Positions 24,576-33,200 of a DNA stretch of 64,000 nucleotides are shown here, piece after piece. Under the pieces are notes generated by a model. It saw only the letters and a program-made list of their open reading frames with translations, did no database searches and was not told the DNA's origin. Position 1 is the stretch's first letter. Every line of letters starts with the position of its first letter. Origin of the DNA: CAVVXN01 sp963772585 (lineage in GTDB: Bacteria; Planctomycetota; PLA2; JAEUHO01); the NCBI GenBank assembly GCA_963772585.1, contig CAVYXV010000001.1, positions 1 through 64,000 of the forward strand, read 5' to 3'. A program made the translations under genes and the position numbers.

Positions 24576-25910
24576 ATGAGGCAATCGCTCGCCCTCGCCC
24601 TTGCCGTGGCCCTCTTCGTCCTCTCGGGCGCCGTCCGCGCGCCCGCCGAGCCGGGCGGCGATGCCGACTTCGATGCGGGGATCAGGACCTGGCTCGGCGC
24701 CGACGACGTCCTGGAGCGCGAAGAGGCGGCGGCGGCGATCCGCGAGGCCCGGGCCGGGGTGGAGCGGATCGCCGCGGCACTCTCGCGCGTGGCGCCACCG
24801 TTGGAGGACCCGGGGCCGGGTACGACCCGCTTCGAACAGCCCGGCATCGACGGCCTCACCCACGTGACCTTCCTCCACCGTCCCCCGGGGGCGGCCCCGG
24901 AGGAGGGGTGGCCGCTCCTGCTCTGGCTCCACGGGGACCTCGCCTCGGCCGAAGCCGAAGCCGGGAGGGAGGGCATCGACCTCTTCGCCCATCACGCCGA
25001 CGAGGAGGGGTTCGTGCTCCTCTGCCCTTCGACGACGATCCGGACGGCGTGGTGGAGCCGGGGCGGCGAGATCCTGCTCGAGGCCGCCCTTCGGCGCGCG
25101 GGACGCTGCCTCCGCCTGGACCGCGCGCGGATCCTCGTGGCCGGTCGCTCGGACGGGGCGAGCGCCTGCTTCCACCTCCTCGAGAACCTCCCCGACCCGT
25201 TCGCAGCCTTCGTGGCGTTCGTGGGAAACCCCCAGGTGGCGGCCACCCAGGGCGGACCCGCGTGGCCCACGAACCTCGACGCCCGGCCGGTGCTGGCCTT
25301 CGCCGCAGGGCGCGATCCGCTCTACCCGGCGGAGGGGATGCGCGAGGTGTACCGGGAGTTGGAGGAACAGGGGGCACGGCTGACCCTCGTCGTGGAGCCC
25401 GAGGCGGGCCACGACCTCTCCTTCCTCGAGCGGCGATGGCCCCAGGTCCTCGGGTTCTGGCGAGCCCGCCCCCTCCCGGATCCACCGCGGCGGCTCGTCT
25501 GGACGACCTCGCGCCCGACAGGCTCGCGGCGCGCGTGGGTCGAGATCGTCACCCTCGACCCCGAGGCGTCGAGCCTCGACGCAGTGGCGTCGGAGGCCGA
25601 TGTCCCGCCGCCGCGCGACCGCGGATACGGGACGAAGCCGGGCCGCGTGGAGGCGGAGATCCTCGCGGGGAACCGGATCGAGGTGCACACCGACGGCGTC
25701 CGCCGCCTGCGTCTGTACCTGGAGGAGGGCCTGATCGACTTCGAGCGGGAGTTGACGGTCGAACTCGACGGCCGGGAGGTCTTCCGGGGGCTCCCCCCCA
25801 CCGATCCGGACGTCCTCCTGGAGGAGGCGTGGCGCGACGGCGGCGGCGTTCCGCCCACCCGGGGCGTGCTCGATCTGGACGCGGGAGGCGGCGAGCGGAA
25901 GGGACCGTAG
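24576..25910 (+). CDS. Secreted alpha/beta-hydrolase (esterase-like), 444 aa
   Basis: A signal peptide (residues 1-24, LALALAVALFVLSGAVRAPA) precedes an alpha/beta-hydrolase fold. Seen features are PLLLWLHGDLA (oxyanion region near 109), the nucleophile elbow VAGRSDGAS (Ser near 192, a G-x-S-x-G variant), the Asp region LAFAAGRDPLYP (near 255) and a candidate His in EAGHDLSF (near 286). The layout is that of PHB-depolymerase or dienelactone-hydrolase-like esterases. A C-terminal beta-rich region (LRLYLEEGLIDFERELTVEL) may be a binding module. The substrate is unknown. It follows the ABC exporter by 105 bases on the same strand but may have its own promoter. Confidence 0.8.
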   Translation: MRQSLALALAVALFVLSGAVRAPAEPGGDADFDAGIRTWLGADDVLEREEAAAAIREARAGVERIAAALSRVAPPLEDPGPGTTRFEQPGIDGLTHVTFLHRPPGAAPEEGWPLLLWLHGDLASAEAEAGREGIDLFAHHADEEGFVLLCPSTTIRTAWWSRGGEILLEAALRRAGRCLRLDRARILVAGRSDGASACFHLLENLPDPFAAFVAFVGNPQVAATQGGPAWPTNLDARPVLAFAAGRDPLYPAEGMREVYRELEEQGARLTLVVEPEAGHDLSFLERRWPQVLGFWRARPLPDPPRRLVWTTSRPTGSRRAWVEIVTLDPEASSLDAVASEADVPPPRDRGYGTKPGRVEAEILAGNRIEVHTDGVRRLRLYLEEGLIDFERELTVELDGREVFRGLPPTDPDVLLEEAWRDGGGVPPTRGVLDLDAGGGERKGP

Positions 25911-25991
25911 CCCCAACCCACGCGTTTCCCCCCGTCGTGGCCCCGTCCACACCGCGAAGCGCGCGACGGGACGGCCCGACGTCGCGGACCG

Positions 25992-26366
25992 TCAAGGAGC
26001 GACGGGGCCATGCGGGTCTCGTTCCCCGTCCACGGGGTGTCCTGGTGCGTCGCTCGGGTTCGAGGCCAAGGCGCGAGGAGGAGGCGACCCCGTAGGGTCG
26101 CCGACGACGAGCAACGCCGGCATCGGGCGCGAGGTAGAGCCCGATCCCGAGCTTGCCGAGGAGGTGGGGCCCGCGGACGCCACCACCCGCCGGACGCCCG
26201 CTCCCGCCGCGGGGCCGAGGAGTTGGCCGATCTGGTCGATCCGCGCCGGCTGGGCGTCCGGACCGGGGAGTGCCGGGACCCAGAGGAGCAGCAGGACGAG
26301 GGGCCCCATGGAGAGCGCGCCGCAAAGGGCGACGGCGGCCGCTTGCCGGGTCTCCCGAAGGGTCAT
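25992..26366 (-). CDS. Small membrane protein running into a dispersed repeat
   Basis: From the ATG at 26366 (with GGGAGACG upstream) the first 60 residues look real: a short charged start (MTLRETRQAAAVALCG), one membrane segment (ALSMGPLVLLLLWVPALPG) and a helical stretch (RIDQIGQLLGPAAGAG). The C-terminal 45 residues (VVGDPTGSPPPRALA) are simply the translation of the dispersed repeat at 26061-26125, so the repeat has replaced or extended the original end. The same repeat gives a similar peptide in front of the RND gene. Function unknown. Confidence 0.35.
   Translation of the reverse strand: MTLRETRQAAAVALCGALSMGPLVLLLLWVPALPGPDAQPARIDQIGQLLGPAAGAGVRRVVASAGPTSSASSGSGSTSRPMPALLVVGDPTGSPPPRALASNPSDAPGHPVDGERDPHGPVAP
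26061..26125 (+). repeat. Dispersed intergenic repeat, copy 1, with hairpin
   Basis: The 65-base copy is nearly identical to 33781-33843 on the same strand. Its centre is a perfect 8 bp hairpin, GGCGACCC-CGTA-GGGTCGCC (26083-26102), flanked by GAGGAG before and GACGACGAGCAACGC after. Confidence 0.7.
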
Positions 26367-26538
26367 GCCGCGTCTCCCGTCCGAGGGGGGCCAAGCAAGG
26401 GCCCGGCCCCATGCGCCTCGGAGCCTGCCACGGCGCCGCGGGGCGCGGTTGTCCCGGACCGGGGTCCTGCCCGCGCCCGGTTGCGGAACCTCCGCCCCGG
26501 AGGGCCGCGGCGGCGCGAGCCTCGTCCCGCACCCTCGG

Positions 26539-26584
26539 GGGGAATTGTCCGCGGACGAGGGGAGAAGCCTGCGGGACAATCCCC
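26539..26584 (+). promoter_or_regulatory. Leader hairpin directly before the C39-RLAN-GCS2 cassette
   Basis: The arms GGGGAATTGTCCGC (26539-26552) and GCGGGACAATCCCC (26571-26584) pair over 13 bp with two single-base bulges. The 18-base loop contains GGGGAG, and the ATG follows the right arm by three bases. As RNA it would bury the translation start region; as DNA it is an operator-sized near-palindrome. Regulation is inferred, not shown. Confidence 0.5.
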
Positions 26585-26587
26585 GCC

Positions 26588-27346
26588 ATGACGCACCGGC
26601 TGGACCTCAAGATCCAAGCACAGCCCGACGACAGCACGTGCGGACAGACGTGCCTGCACGCCGTGTACTCGTACTTCGGGCTCGACGTGCCTCTCGACGA
26701 GCTCATCCGGGAGGTGCCGTCGCTCAGCGAAGGCGGCACGCTGGCCGTCATGCTCGGCATCGACGCCATCCGCCGCGGCTTCACGGCGACGCTGCTCACC
26801 TACAATCTCATGGTCTTCGACCCGAGCTGGTTCGAGGAGGGCGGTCCCGATCTGGTCGCGCGGCTACGGGCGCGGCAGGCGGCGTCGAAGGACGCCAAGC
26901 TGCGGTTCGCGATCACCGAGTACGTGCGCTTCCTGGAGCTGGGCGGCAAACTCCGGTTCGAGGACCTGACGCCCCGCGTCCTCCGGCGCTACCTCGCGAA
27001 GCGGATCCCTGTGCTCACGGGCCTCAGCGCGACGTGGCTCTACCGGACGCCGCGTGAGATCGTCGAGAACGGGAAGCTCCGCTACGAAGACGTGCGCGGC
27101 GAACCGCAGGGTCACTTCGTGGTGCTCGCCGGGTACGACCCGGTCACGCAGCACGCGCTCGTGGCCGATCCGCTCCGACCGAACCCGTTCGGCGCGGATC
27201 CGGTGTACGCGGTCGAACTGCCGCGACTGTTGTGCTCCATCCTCCTCGGCATCGTCACCTACGACGCGAACCTGCTCGTGATCCGCCCACGGTCGCGAGA
27301 ATTCCCGGAGTGCCATGCGCATCCTCCTGATCGTCGACTCGACTGA
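26588..27346 (+). CDS. C39-like (papain-fold) peptidase of an ATP-grasp cassette
   Basis: The 252-residue protein has the C39 layout: catalytic Cys near 18 in DDSTCGQTCL (Cys-Gly, as in bacteriocin-processing C39 enzymes), His near 177 in GHFVVLAGYDP, and the Asp in LVADPLRPNPFG. There is no signal peptide, ABC or membrane segment, so it is a free cytoplasmic member, resembling the C39-like family often found beside RimK-type genes. It overlaps the RLAN ligase gene by 32 bases, and that gene in turn overlaps the GCS2-type ligase gene by four. A processing or amide-hydrolysing role in the same pathway as the ligases is inferred from this tight coupling. A leader hairpin sits at its start. Confidence 0.8.
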   Translation: MTHRLDLKIQAQPDDSTCGQTCLHAVYSYFGLDVPLDELIREVPSLSEGGTLAVMLGIDAIRRGFTATLLTYNLMVFDPSWFEEGGPDLVARLRARQAASKDAKLRFAITEYVRFLELGGKLRFEDLTPRVLRRYLAKRIPVLTGLSATWLYRTPREIVENGKLRYEDVRGEPQGHFVVLAGYDPVTQHALVADPLRPNPFGADPVYAVELPRLLCSILLGIVTYDANLLVIRPRSREFPECHAHPPDRRLD

Positions 27347-28793
27347 GCGGTGGCCGCTCGACATCCCCGGCGTCGAGCTGGTGACGGCGCGTGAATACCT
27401 CGCCGACACGAGGTGGAGCGAGTGTCGCGGGGCCGTCGTGTTCAACCTCTGCCGCTCCTATGCCTACCAGCGGGAGGGCTACTACGTGTCGCTGCTGGCC
27501 GAGGCCAGGGGCCACCGTCCGCAGCCGGGAGTCGCCACGCTCCAGGACCTCAGCCAGCCCGGAGCCCCTCGCGCGTCGTCCGAGGAGTTCCGACGGCTGC
27601 TCAAACGGCACCTCGGGCGCCTCCAGTCGGACGAGTTCGTGCTGAGCGTGTACTTCCGGCGCCCTCTCGCGCGGACCCACGCTGCGCTCGCGCAGGCGCT
27701 GTACGACCTGTACCCCTCCCCCATGCTCCGGGCGAAGTTCCAGCGATCCAAGGACCACGAGTGGCACCTGCGCCACGTGGGGCCGATCGCCGCGGACGAC
27801 ATCCCGCCGAACCACCGCGACTTCGTCATCGAGGCCGCGGAACAGTACTTCGCCACGCGACGGTGGTCTCCCCACCGGCGCCGCCCGCCGCGGTACCACC
27901 TGGCGATCCTCCACGATCCCGAGGAACAGGACCCGCCCTCGAACGCACGGGCCATGGAGCGCTTCGAGCGAGCGGCGCAGAAACTTCGGATCGGCACGGA
28001 ACGCATCGAGCAACGCGACCGCGGCCGGCTCGCGGAGTTCGACGGCCTGTTCATCCGGACGACCACGCGCGTGAACCACTTCACGTATCGGTTCGCCCGA
28101 CGGGCCGCCGCCGAGGGCCTGGTCGTCATCGACGACCCGCTCTCGATCATCCGGTGCACGAACAAGGTCTACCTGAAGGAGCTGCTCGAACGACGCGGCA
28201 TCCAACAGCCTCGTTCCCGCCTGCTCCACCGCGAGGGTGGGGCGGACGGTCTCGCGGACCTGGGCTTTCCGTGCGTGCTCAAGGAACCGGACGGATCCTT
28301 CTCGCGCGGCGTGGTCAAGGTGGAGTCGCCCAAGGACGCCGAGGAGGCCCTGGCCCGGATGTTCGCCCAGTCCTCGATGGTCCTCGCGCAGGCCTTCGTG
28401 CCGACGGAGTTCGACTGGCGCATCGGCGTCCTCGACGGGAAGCCCTTCTACGCCTGCCGCTACTTCATGGCCCGAGGCCACTGGCAGATCGTGCGCCGCG
28501 AGGAGGCCAAGCCGACGCGCTACGGCAACGTGGAGACGCTGCCGGTGGAGGACGCCCCCCCGCCCGTGGTGCGGCAGGCCTTGAAGGCCGCGCACGCCGT
28601 GGGCGACGGGCTCTACGGCGTGGACATCAAGCAATCGGGGCGGGATCTCTACGTGATCGAAGTGAACGACAACCCGACGATCGACGCGGGGTACGAGGAC
28701 AAGGTGCTCGGCCATGCCCTCTACGAGCGGCTGATGCAGGTGTTCCTCTCCCGCATGGAGGAACGCCGCGCGGCGGGAGGCCGCGGCGAGTGA
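27315..28793 (+). CDS. RimK-like ATP-grasp ligase with RLAN N-terminal domain, 492 aa
   Basis: The N-terminal 190 residues (ILLIVDSTERWPLDIPGVEL, VVFNLCRSYAYQREGYYVSL, SPMLRAKFQRSKDHEWHLR) match the RLAN type that precedes some RimK-like enzymes. The C-terminal 290 residues are an ATP-grasp fold: TNKVYLKELLERRGI, FPCVLKEPDGSFSRGVVKV (ATP Lys), FDWRIGVLDGKPFYACRY, and the metal site VIEVNDNPTIDAGYEDK. ATP-grasp ligases of this group join amino acids to carboxylates through acyl-phosphates, often glutamate. The acceptor here is unknown. It overlaps both neighbours (32 bases upstream, GTGA downstream), so the three proteins are co-translated. Confidence 0.88.
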   Translation: MRILLIVDSTERWPLDIPGVELVTAREYLADTRWSECRGAVVFNLCRSYAYQREGYYVSLLAEARGHRPQPGVATLQDLSQPGAPRASSEEFRRLLKRHLGRLQSDEFVLSVYFRRPLARTHAALAQALYDLYPSPMLRAKFQRSKDHEWHLRHVGPIAADDIPPNHRDFVIEAAEQYFATRRWSPHRRRPPRYHLAILHDPEEQDPPSNARAMERFERAAQKLRIGTERIEQRDRGRLAEFDGLFIRTTTRVNHFTYRFARRAAAEGLVVIDDPLSIIRCTNKVYLKELLERRGIQQPRSRLLHREGGADGLADLGFPCVLKEPDGSFSRGVVKVESPKDAEEALARMFAQSSMVLAQAFVPTEFDWRIGVLDGKPFYACRYFMARGHWQIVRREEAKPTRYGNVETLPVEDAPPPVVRQALKAAHAVGDGLYGVDIKQSGRDLYVIEVNDNPTIDAGYEDKVLGHALYERLMQVFLSRMEERRAAGGRGE

Positions 28794-30013
28794 AGGCCCC
28801 CCTGCACCTCTTCGAGGGCTACGGGATCGAGATCGAGTACATGATCGTCGATCGCGAGAGCCTGGACGTCCGCCCCCTGGCCGAGCGGCTCCTGCTCGAT
28901 GGCTCGGGCGCCGTGGTCGCCGAGGTCGAGCACGGCCCCCTGGCCTGGTCGAACGAGCTCGTCCTCCACGTCATCGAGCTCAAGACGAACGGCCCGGCCG
29001 CCCGCATCGAACCCCTGGCGCACCTGTTCCAGGAGGACGTCGCGAGGATCGACGCCCTCCTCCAGCCGTGCGGTGCCCGCCTCATGCCGACCGCCATGCA
29101 CCCGTGGATGGACCCCGACCGCGAGACGCGCCTCTGGTCCCATGAGTACGGGAAGGTCTACGCGACGTTCGACGCCATCTTCGGGTGCCGTGGACACGGG
29201 TGGTCGAACCTGCAAAGCGTCCATCTGAACCTGCCGTTCGCCGACGACGACGAGTTCGGGCGGCTCCACGACGCCATCCGGTTCCTCCTGCCGGTCTTCC
29301 CCGCGCTCGCGGCCAGCTCGCCCGTCGTCGAGGGTCGGCTCGGAGGGCACCTCGACAACCGCCTCTCCTACTACCGGCGCAACTGCCGTCGCGTCCCTTC
29401 GGTCACGGGCCAGGTCGTCCCCGAGGCGATCCGCACGCGCGCGCAGTACGAAGGGGAGCTTCTCGGCGGCATCTACCGGGACCTCGAGCCGCTGGACCCG
29501 GACGGCGTCCTCCGGAGCGAGTGGGTGAACGCCCGGGGCGCCATCGCCCGGTTCGACCGGTTCGCCATCGAGATCCGGGTCCTCGACGTGCAGGAGTGCC
29601 CTCGTGCCGACCTCGCCGTCGCCATGGCCATCAGCGAGACGCTCCGCGGCATCGTGGAGGGCCGGCTCGCCGACCCCGAGCGCATCCGGGACTGGCCGAC
29701 GGCCCCCCTGGCCCGGATCCTCGGCAGCGTCGCCAAGGACGCGGGGCAGACCGTGATCGACGACCCGCGTTGGCTCGCGACCCTGGGCATCGACGACGGG
29801 CCGATCCGGGCGAGCGAACTCTGGCATCGTCTCCTCGACCGCCTGGCGCTCCTCGACGGCGACCCGGGCCCGCTCGGGACGATTCTCTCCGAAGGCACCC
29901 TGGCCACGCGGATCACGCGGGCGGTGGGCCCGGCCCCGTCGCGCGACGCGCTCCGCGACGTCTACCGCACCCTCTGCGAGTGCCTCGCGAACGGGCGGAT
30001 GTTCTACGCGTAG
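28790..30013 (+). CDS. GCS2-type carboxylate-amine ligase, 407 aa
   Basis: The chain matches the glutamate-cysteine ligase 2 superfamily (glutamine-synthetase-like fold): FEGYGIEIEYMIVDRESL at the start (the metal-binding Glu pair), VELKTN-like VIELKTNGPA, YATFDAIFGCRGHGWSNLQS, and FAIEIRVLDVQECPRADLAV. These enzymes form gamma-glutamyl or related amide bonds with ATP. The start is GTG at 28790, overlapping the stop of the RLAN gene. Two independent amide-forming ligases plus a peptidase in one overlapping cassette point to a small peptide-like product or a protein tag. It ends the cassette, and the next gene converges on it. Confidence 0.85.
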   Translation: MKAPLHLFEGYGIEIEYMIVDRESLDVRPLAERLLLDGSGAVVAEVEHGPLAWSNELVLHVIELKTNGPAARIEPLAHLFQEDVARIDALLQPCGARLMPTAMHPWMDPDRETRLWSHEYGKVYATFDAIFGCRGHGWSNLQSVHLNLPFADDDEFGRLHDAIRFLLPVFPALAASSPVVEGRLGGHLDNRLSYYRRNCRRVPSVTGQVVPEAIRTRAQYEGELLGGIYRDLEPLDPDGVLRSEWVNARGAIARFDRFAIEIRVLDVQECPRADLAVAMAISETLRGIVEGRLADPERIRDWPTAPLARILGSVAKDAGQTVIDDPRWLATLGIDDGPIRASELWHRLLDRLALLDGDPGPLGTILSEGTLATRITRAVGPAPSRDALRDVYRTLCECLANGRMFYA

Positions 30014-30231
30014 CAGGCCGGAGGTCCGCGGCGGAGGCGGGCGTCGAGACGACGGTGGAGTTCGGAAACGGGCTCGGGAGCCTGCGCCTCGGGCGGGCCT
30101 TCGTGACCCGGATCGTCGGGGAGATCCTCCGGGCGCGGATCGGCCTGTCCTGAAGCCTCGGAGGGTGGGACCGAATCGTCCCGGCAGCGTGGGCCGCGCC
30201 GCGACACCCCCTGATGGTTGGCCGGCACGGC

Positions 30232-30247
30232 CGGCCGGCGCCGGCCG
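30232..30247. terminator. GC-rich palindrome between convergent genes
   Basis: This perfect 16-base palindrome (CGGCCGGCGCCGGCCG) lies in the 265-base gap between the convergent GCS2-type and RND genes. It could end transcription from either side, but no T tract follows, so the call is tentative. Confidence 0.3.
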
Positions 30248-30278
30248 TCGCCCGAGCGCAAGACGTCTCCCCGCGCTC

Positions 30279-33200
30279 TCAGACGATCTCCGCGATGGTC
30301 CGCTCCCCGTGCAACTTCGCGGCGACCCCGAGCTTCAGGCCGAGCAGGAGGCGGAAGAGGGTCGGGACCAGGAAGAGCGTGAAGATCGTCGAGACGAAGA
30401 GGCCGCCGACCAGGATGCTTCCGATGCCCCGGTAGAGCTCGCTCCCCGCCCCCGGCAGGAAGACGAGGGGCGCGAGTCCGAAGAGCGTGGTGAAGAGCGT
30501 CATGAAGATCGGGCGGAGGCGCGACCGCACGCTCTCCCGCACGGCATCCCTCGGGCCGAGGTTCTCGGCCCGCATGTTGTTCAGCGCCTGGTGCACGATC
30601 AGGATCGCGTTGTTCACGACCGTTCCGATCAGGATGATGAAGCCGATCATCGTCAGCACATCGAGCTGCTGGTAGGCGCCGATGGGCTCGACGATCGTCT
30701 GCCCGAAGAGGACGATCCCGCTCTGCAGGTAGACGTTCAACAGGTTCAGGCCGAGGATGCCGCCCACCGCGCCGAGGGGGACGCTGACGATCACGACGAG
30801 GGGGTAGAGCCAGGACTCGAAGAGTCCGGCCATGAGGAGGTACGTGATCGCCACCGCCAGCAGGAGATTCGCGAGGAGGCGGCCCTGCGTCGCGACCAGC
30901 TTGTCCGCCGTGCCTCCCAGCGTGATCCGGTAGTCCCCGCCGAGCGAGCCGTCCTTCTGCATCGGCTGGACGATTCTCTTCTCGACGATGTCCACGGCCT
31001 CCTCGAGCGCCATCTTCTCGGGGGGGCCGATCTGGATGGTGATGGCCCGCTCGCGCTCGCGGCGATTGATCTGCTCGGGCCCCGAAGACAGTTCGATCCT
31101 CGCCACGGCGCCGAGCGGCACGAGGTTGCCGGTCGGCGTGGCCACGGGGAGGTCGGGGAGGTCCTGCAGGTGGTCCGCGTAGCGCTCCTTCCCGACGATG
31201 GTGAGGTCGATCTTGTCGCCCCCGGTGAAGAAGTCGCCGGCGTACGCGCCGTCCACGAGGGCGTTCACGGTGTAGCCGAGGTCGAGGCCCGTGAGGCCGG
31301 TATCGGCCGCGCGCTCCCAGCGGGGCAGCACGTGGACCTCGGGGCTCGACAGGTCGAGGCTGGGGACAGGCCGCACCTGGCCGCCTTGCGCGCGGGGGAA
31401 CAGCCCCATCGCCTGCCCCATGACGCGGCCGCCCAGTTGCACCAGGCGGTGCAGGTCGGGACCGCGGATCTCGACGTCGATGCTCCGCGAGGCGGTGACG
31501 CCCTGTTCGAAGAGGCTCGTCTGGGCGGCGTAGGTGAACGTCCCGGGGATGCCTTGGGTCACCTGCTGGAGCAGGCCCACCAACTGGCCCGCGCGCGCGT
31601 CGTCCTGGGCACGCGCGCCGAGGAAGAGTTGGCGACCCGCCGCGACGAAGAAGTGTTCGCTGATCGCGGGGAAGGGCAGCTCGGCGGTCTTCGGGTCGTC
31701 CGGGTCCACGTCCCAGTAGGGCCGCAGGCGTTCGTCGATGACCTGACCGATCCGCGTCATCTCGTCGAGGTTGTAGCCGGGCGGCGGGAAGATCAGCGCG
31801 ATGGCCATGTTCTGGTTCCCGCTCGGCAGGTACTCCTGCTTCGGGAACATCTCGATCGCCGCGACGATCGAGATGCCGATGAGAACGGCGGAGAAGACGA
31901 TCTGACGGATCACGCCCCGCTCGAGGAAGGCGTGGGTACGCGTCACGAGGCCCCGGAACGACCCGCCCAGGAGGTCGAAGGGGTAGACCAGCGGACGGAA
32001 CCAGCGGGGGACGAACGCGTTCGGATCGAGCACGTCGCGCTCGGGCCCCTTGGCCTCCGCCGCACGGTTCCGCCGCGGGAGGATCCGCGCGGTCGCCGTG
32101 GGAATCACGGTGACGGAGACGATCAGGGAGAGCCCCACGGCACAGGAGATGGCGATGGCGATGTCGCCGAAGAGCTGCCCTACCTCGTCGCGGAGGAAGA
32201 GGATGGGGATGAAGACGGCGAGCGTCGTGAGGGTGGAGGCGATGACGGCGCCCCACACCTCCTGGGTCCCCTTCACGGCGGCTTCGACGCGCCGCTCTCC
32301 TCCCTGGTAGCGCCGGTAGATGTTCTCGAGCACGACGATCGCGTTGTCCACGAGCATGCCGACCGCGAACGCCATCCCGGCCAGGCTCACCACGTTGAGG
32401 GAACGCCCGAACAGGCCGAGGAACAGAAAGGTCCCCGCGACGCTGCTGGGGATGGCCAGCGCGATCACCAGCGTGGACCGGAGGCTCCGCAGGAAGATCA
32501 GCAGGACGAGCGTGGTCAGGATGCCGCCCAGCAGGAAGTTCTGCTGGAGGAGGCCGATCGCCGAGTTGATGTAGTCGGTCTCGTCGTAGGCCTGTTCCAG
32601 CTCCAGGCCGTTGTCCTTCAGGACGCCCGCGTTCAACTCCTCGATGGCATCCTTGACCCCCTCCATCACATCGAGGACATTCGCGCCCGTCTCGCGGATC
32701 ACGTTCACGGCGAGGACGCGTTCGCCGAAGTTGAAAACGGCCCCCTGCGGCTTCTTGTAGCCGATGCGCACCTCGGCGACGTCGCTGACGTACACGGGGA
32801 CGCCGTCGCGCCGCGACACGACGACGGTCTCGACGTCGGACGGCTTGCGGAATTGGCCCAGGGTTCGGACCACGTACCGCCGCTTGCCCTCCCAGTACTC
32901 GCCGGCGGAGATGTCGCGGTTTCGCACGCCCATCGCCAGCCTCAGTTGGGGGATGGTGATTGCGCGGGCCGCCAGGCGCTGGGGATCCACCACGACCTGG
33001 AGCTCTTCCTCCTCGCCGCCGTAGACGTTGGAGTTGGAGACTCCCTTCACGCGCTCCAGCCGCGCCTCCACCATGTCGCGGGCGAGCCGCAGCTTCTTCG
33101 GGACGTCCACGCGCGGGGGGAGCAGCCCCTGGAGCACCTCGTTGTCCGGGTGCTGCTCGACCGCCGTCTCGATCCGGCGGCCGCGCAGGCCGCCGCTGCC

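Noticed and set aside
30004..32256. A 750-codon minus-strand frame over the RND gene
   Set aside because: It is a second frame on the same strand as the RND permease, rich in Arg/Pro/Ala/Gly. The true frame has membrane spans and RND motifs.
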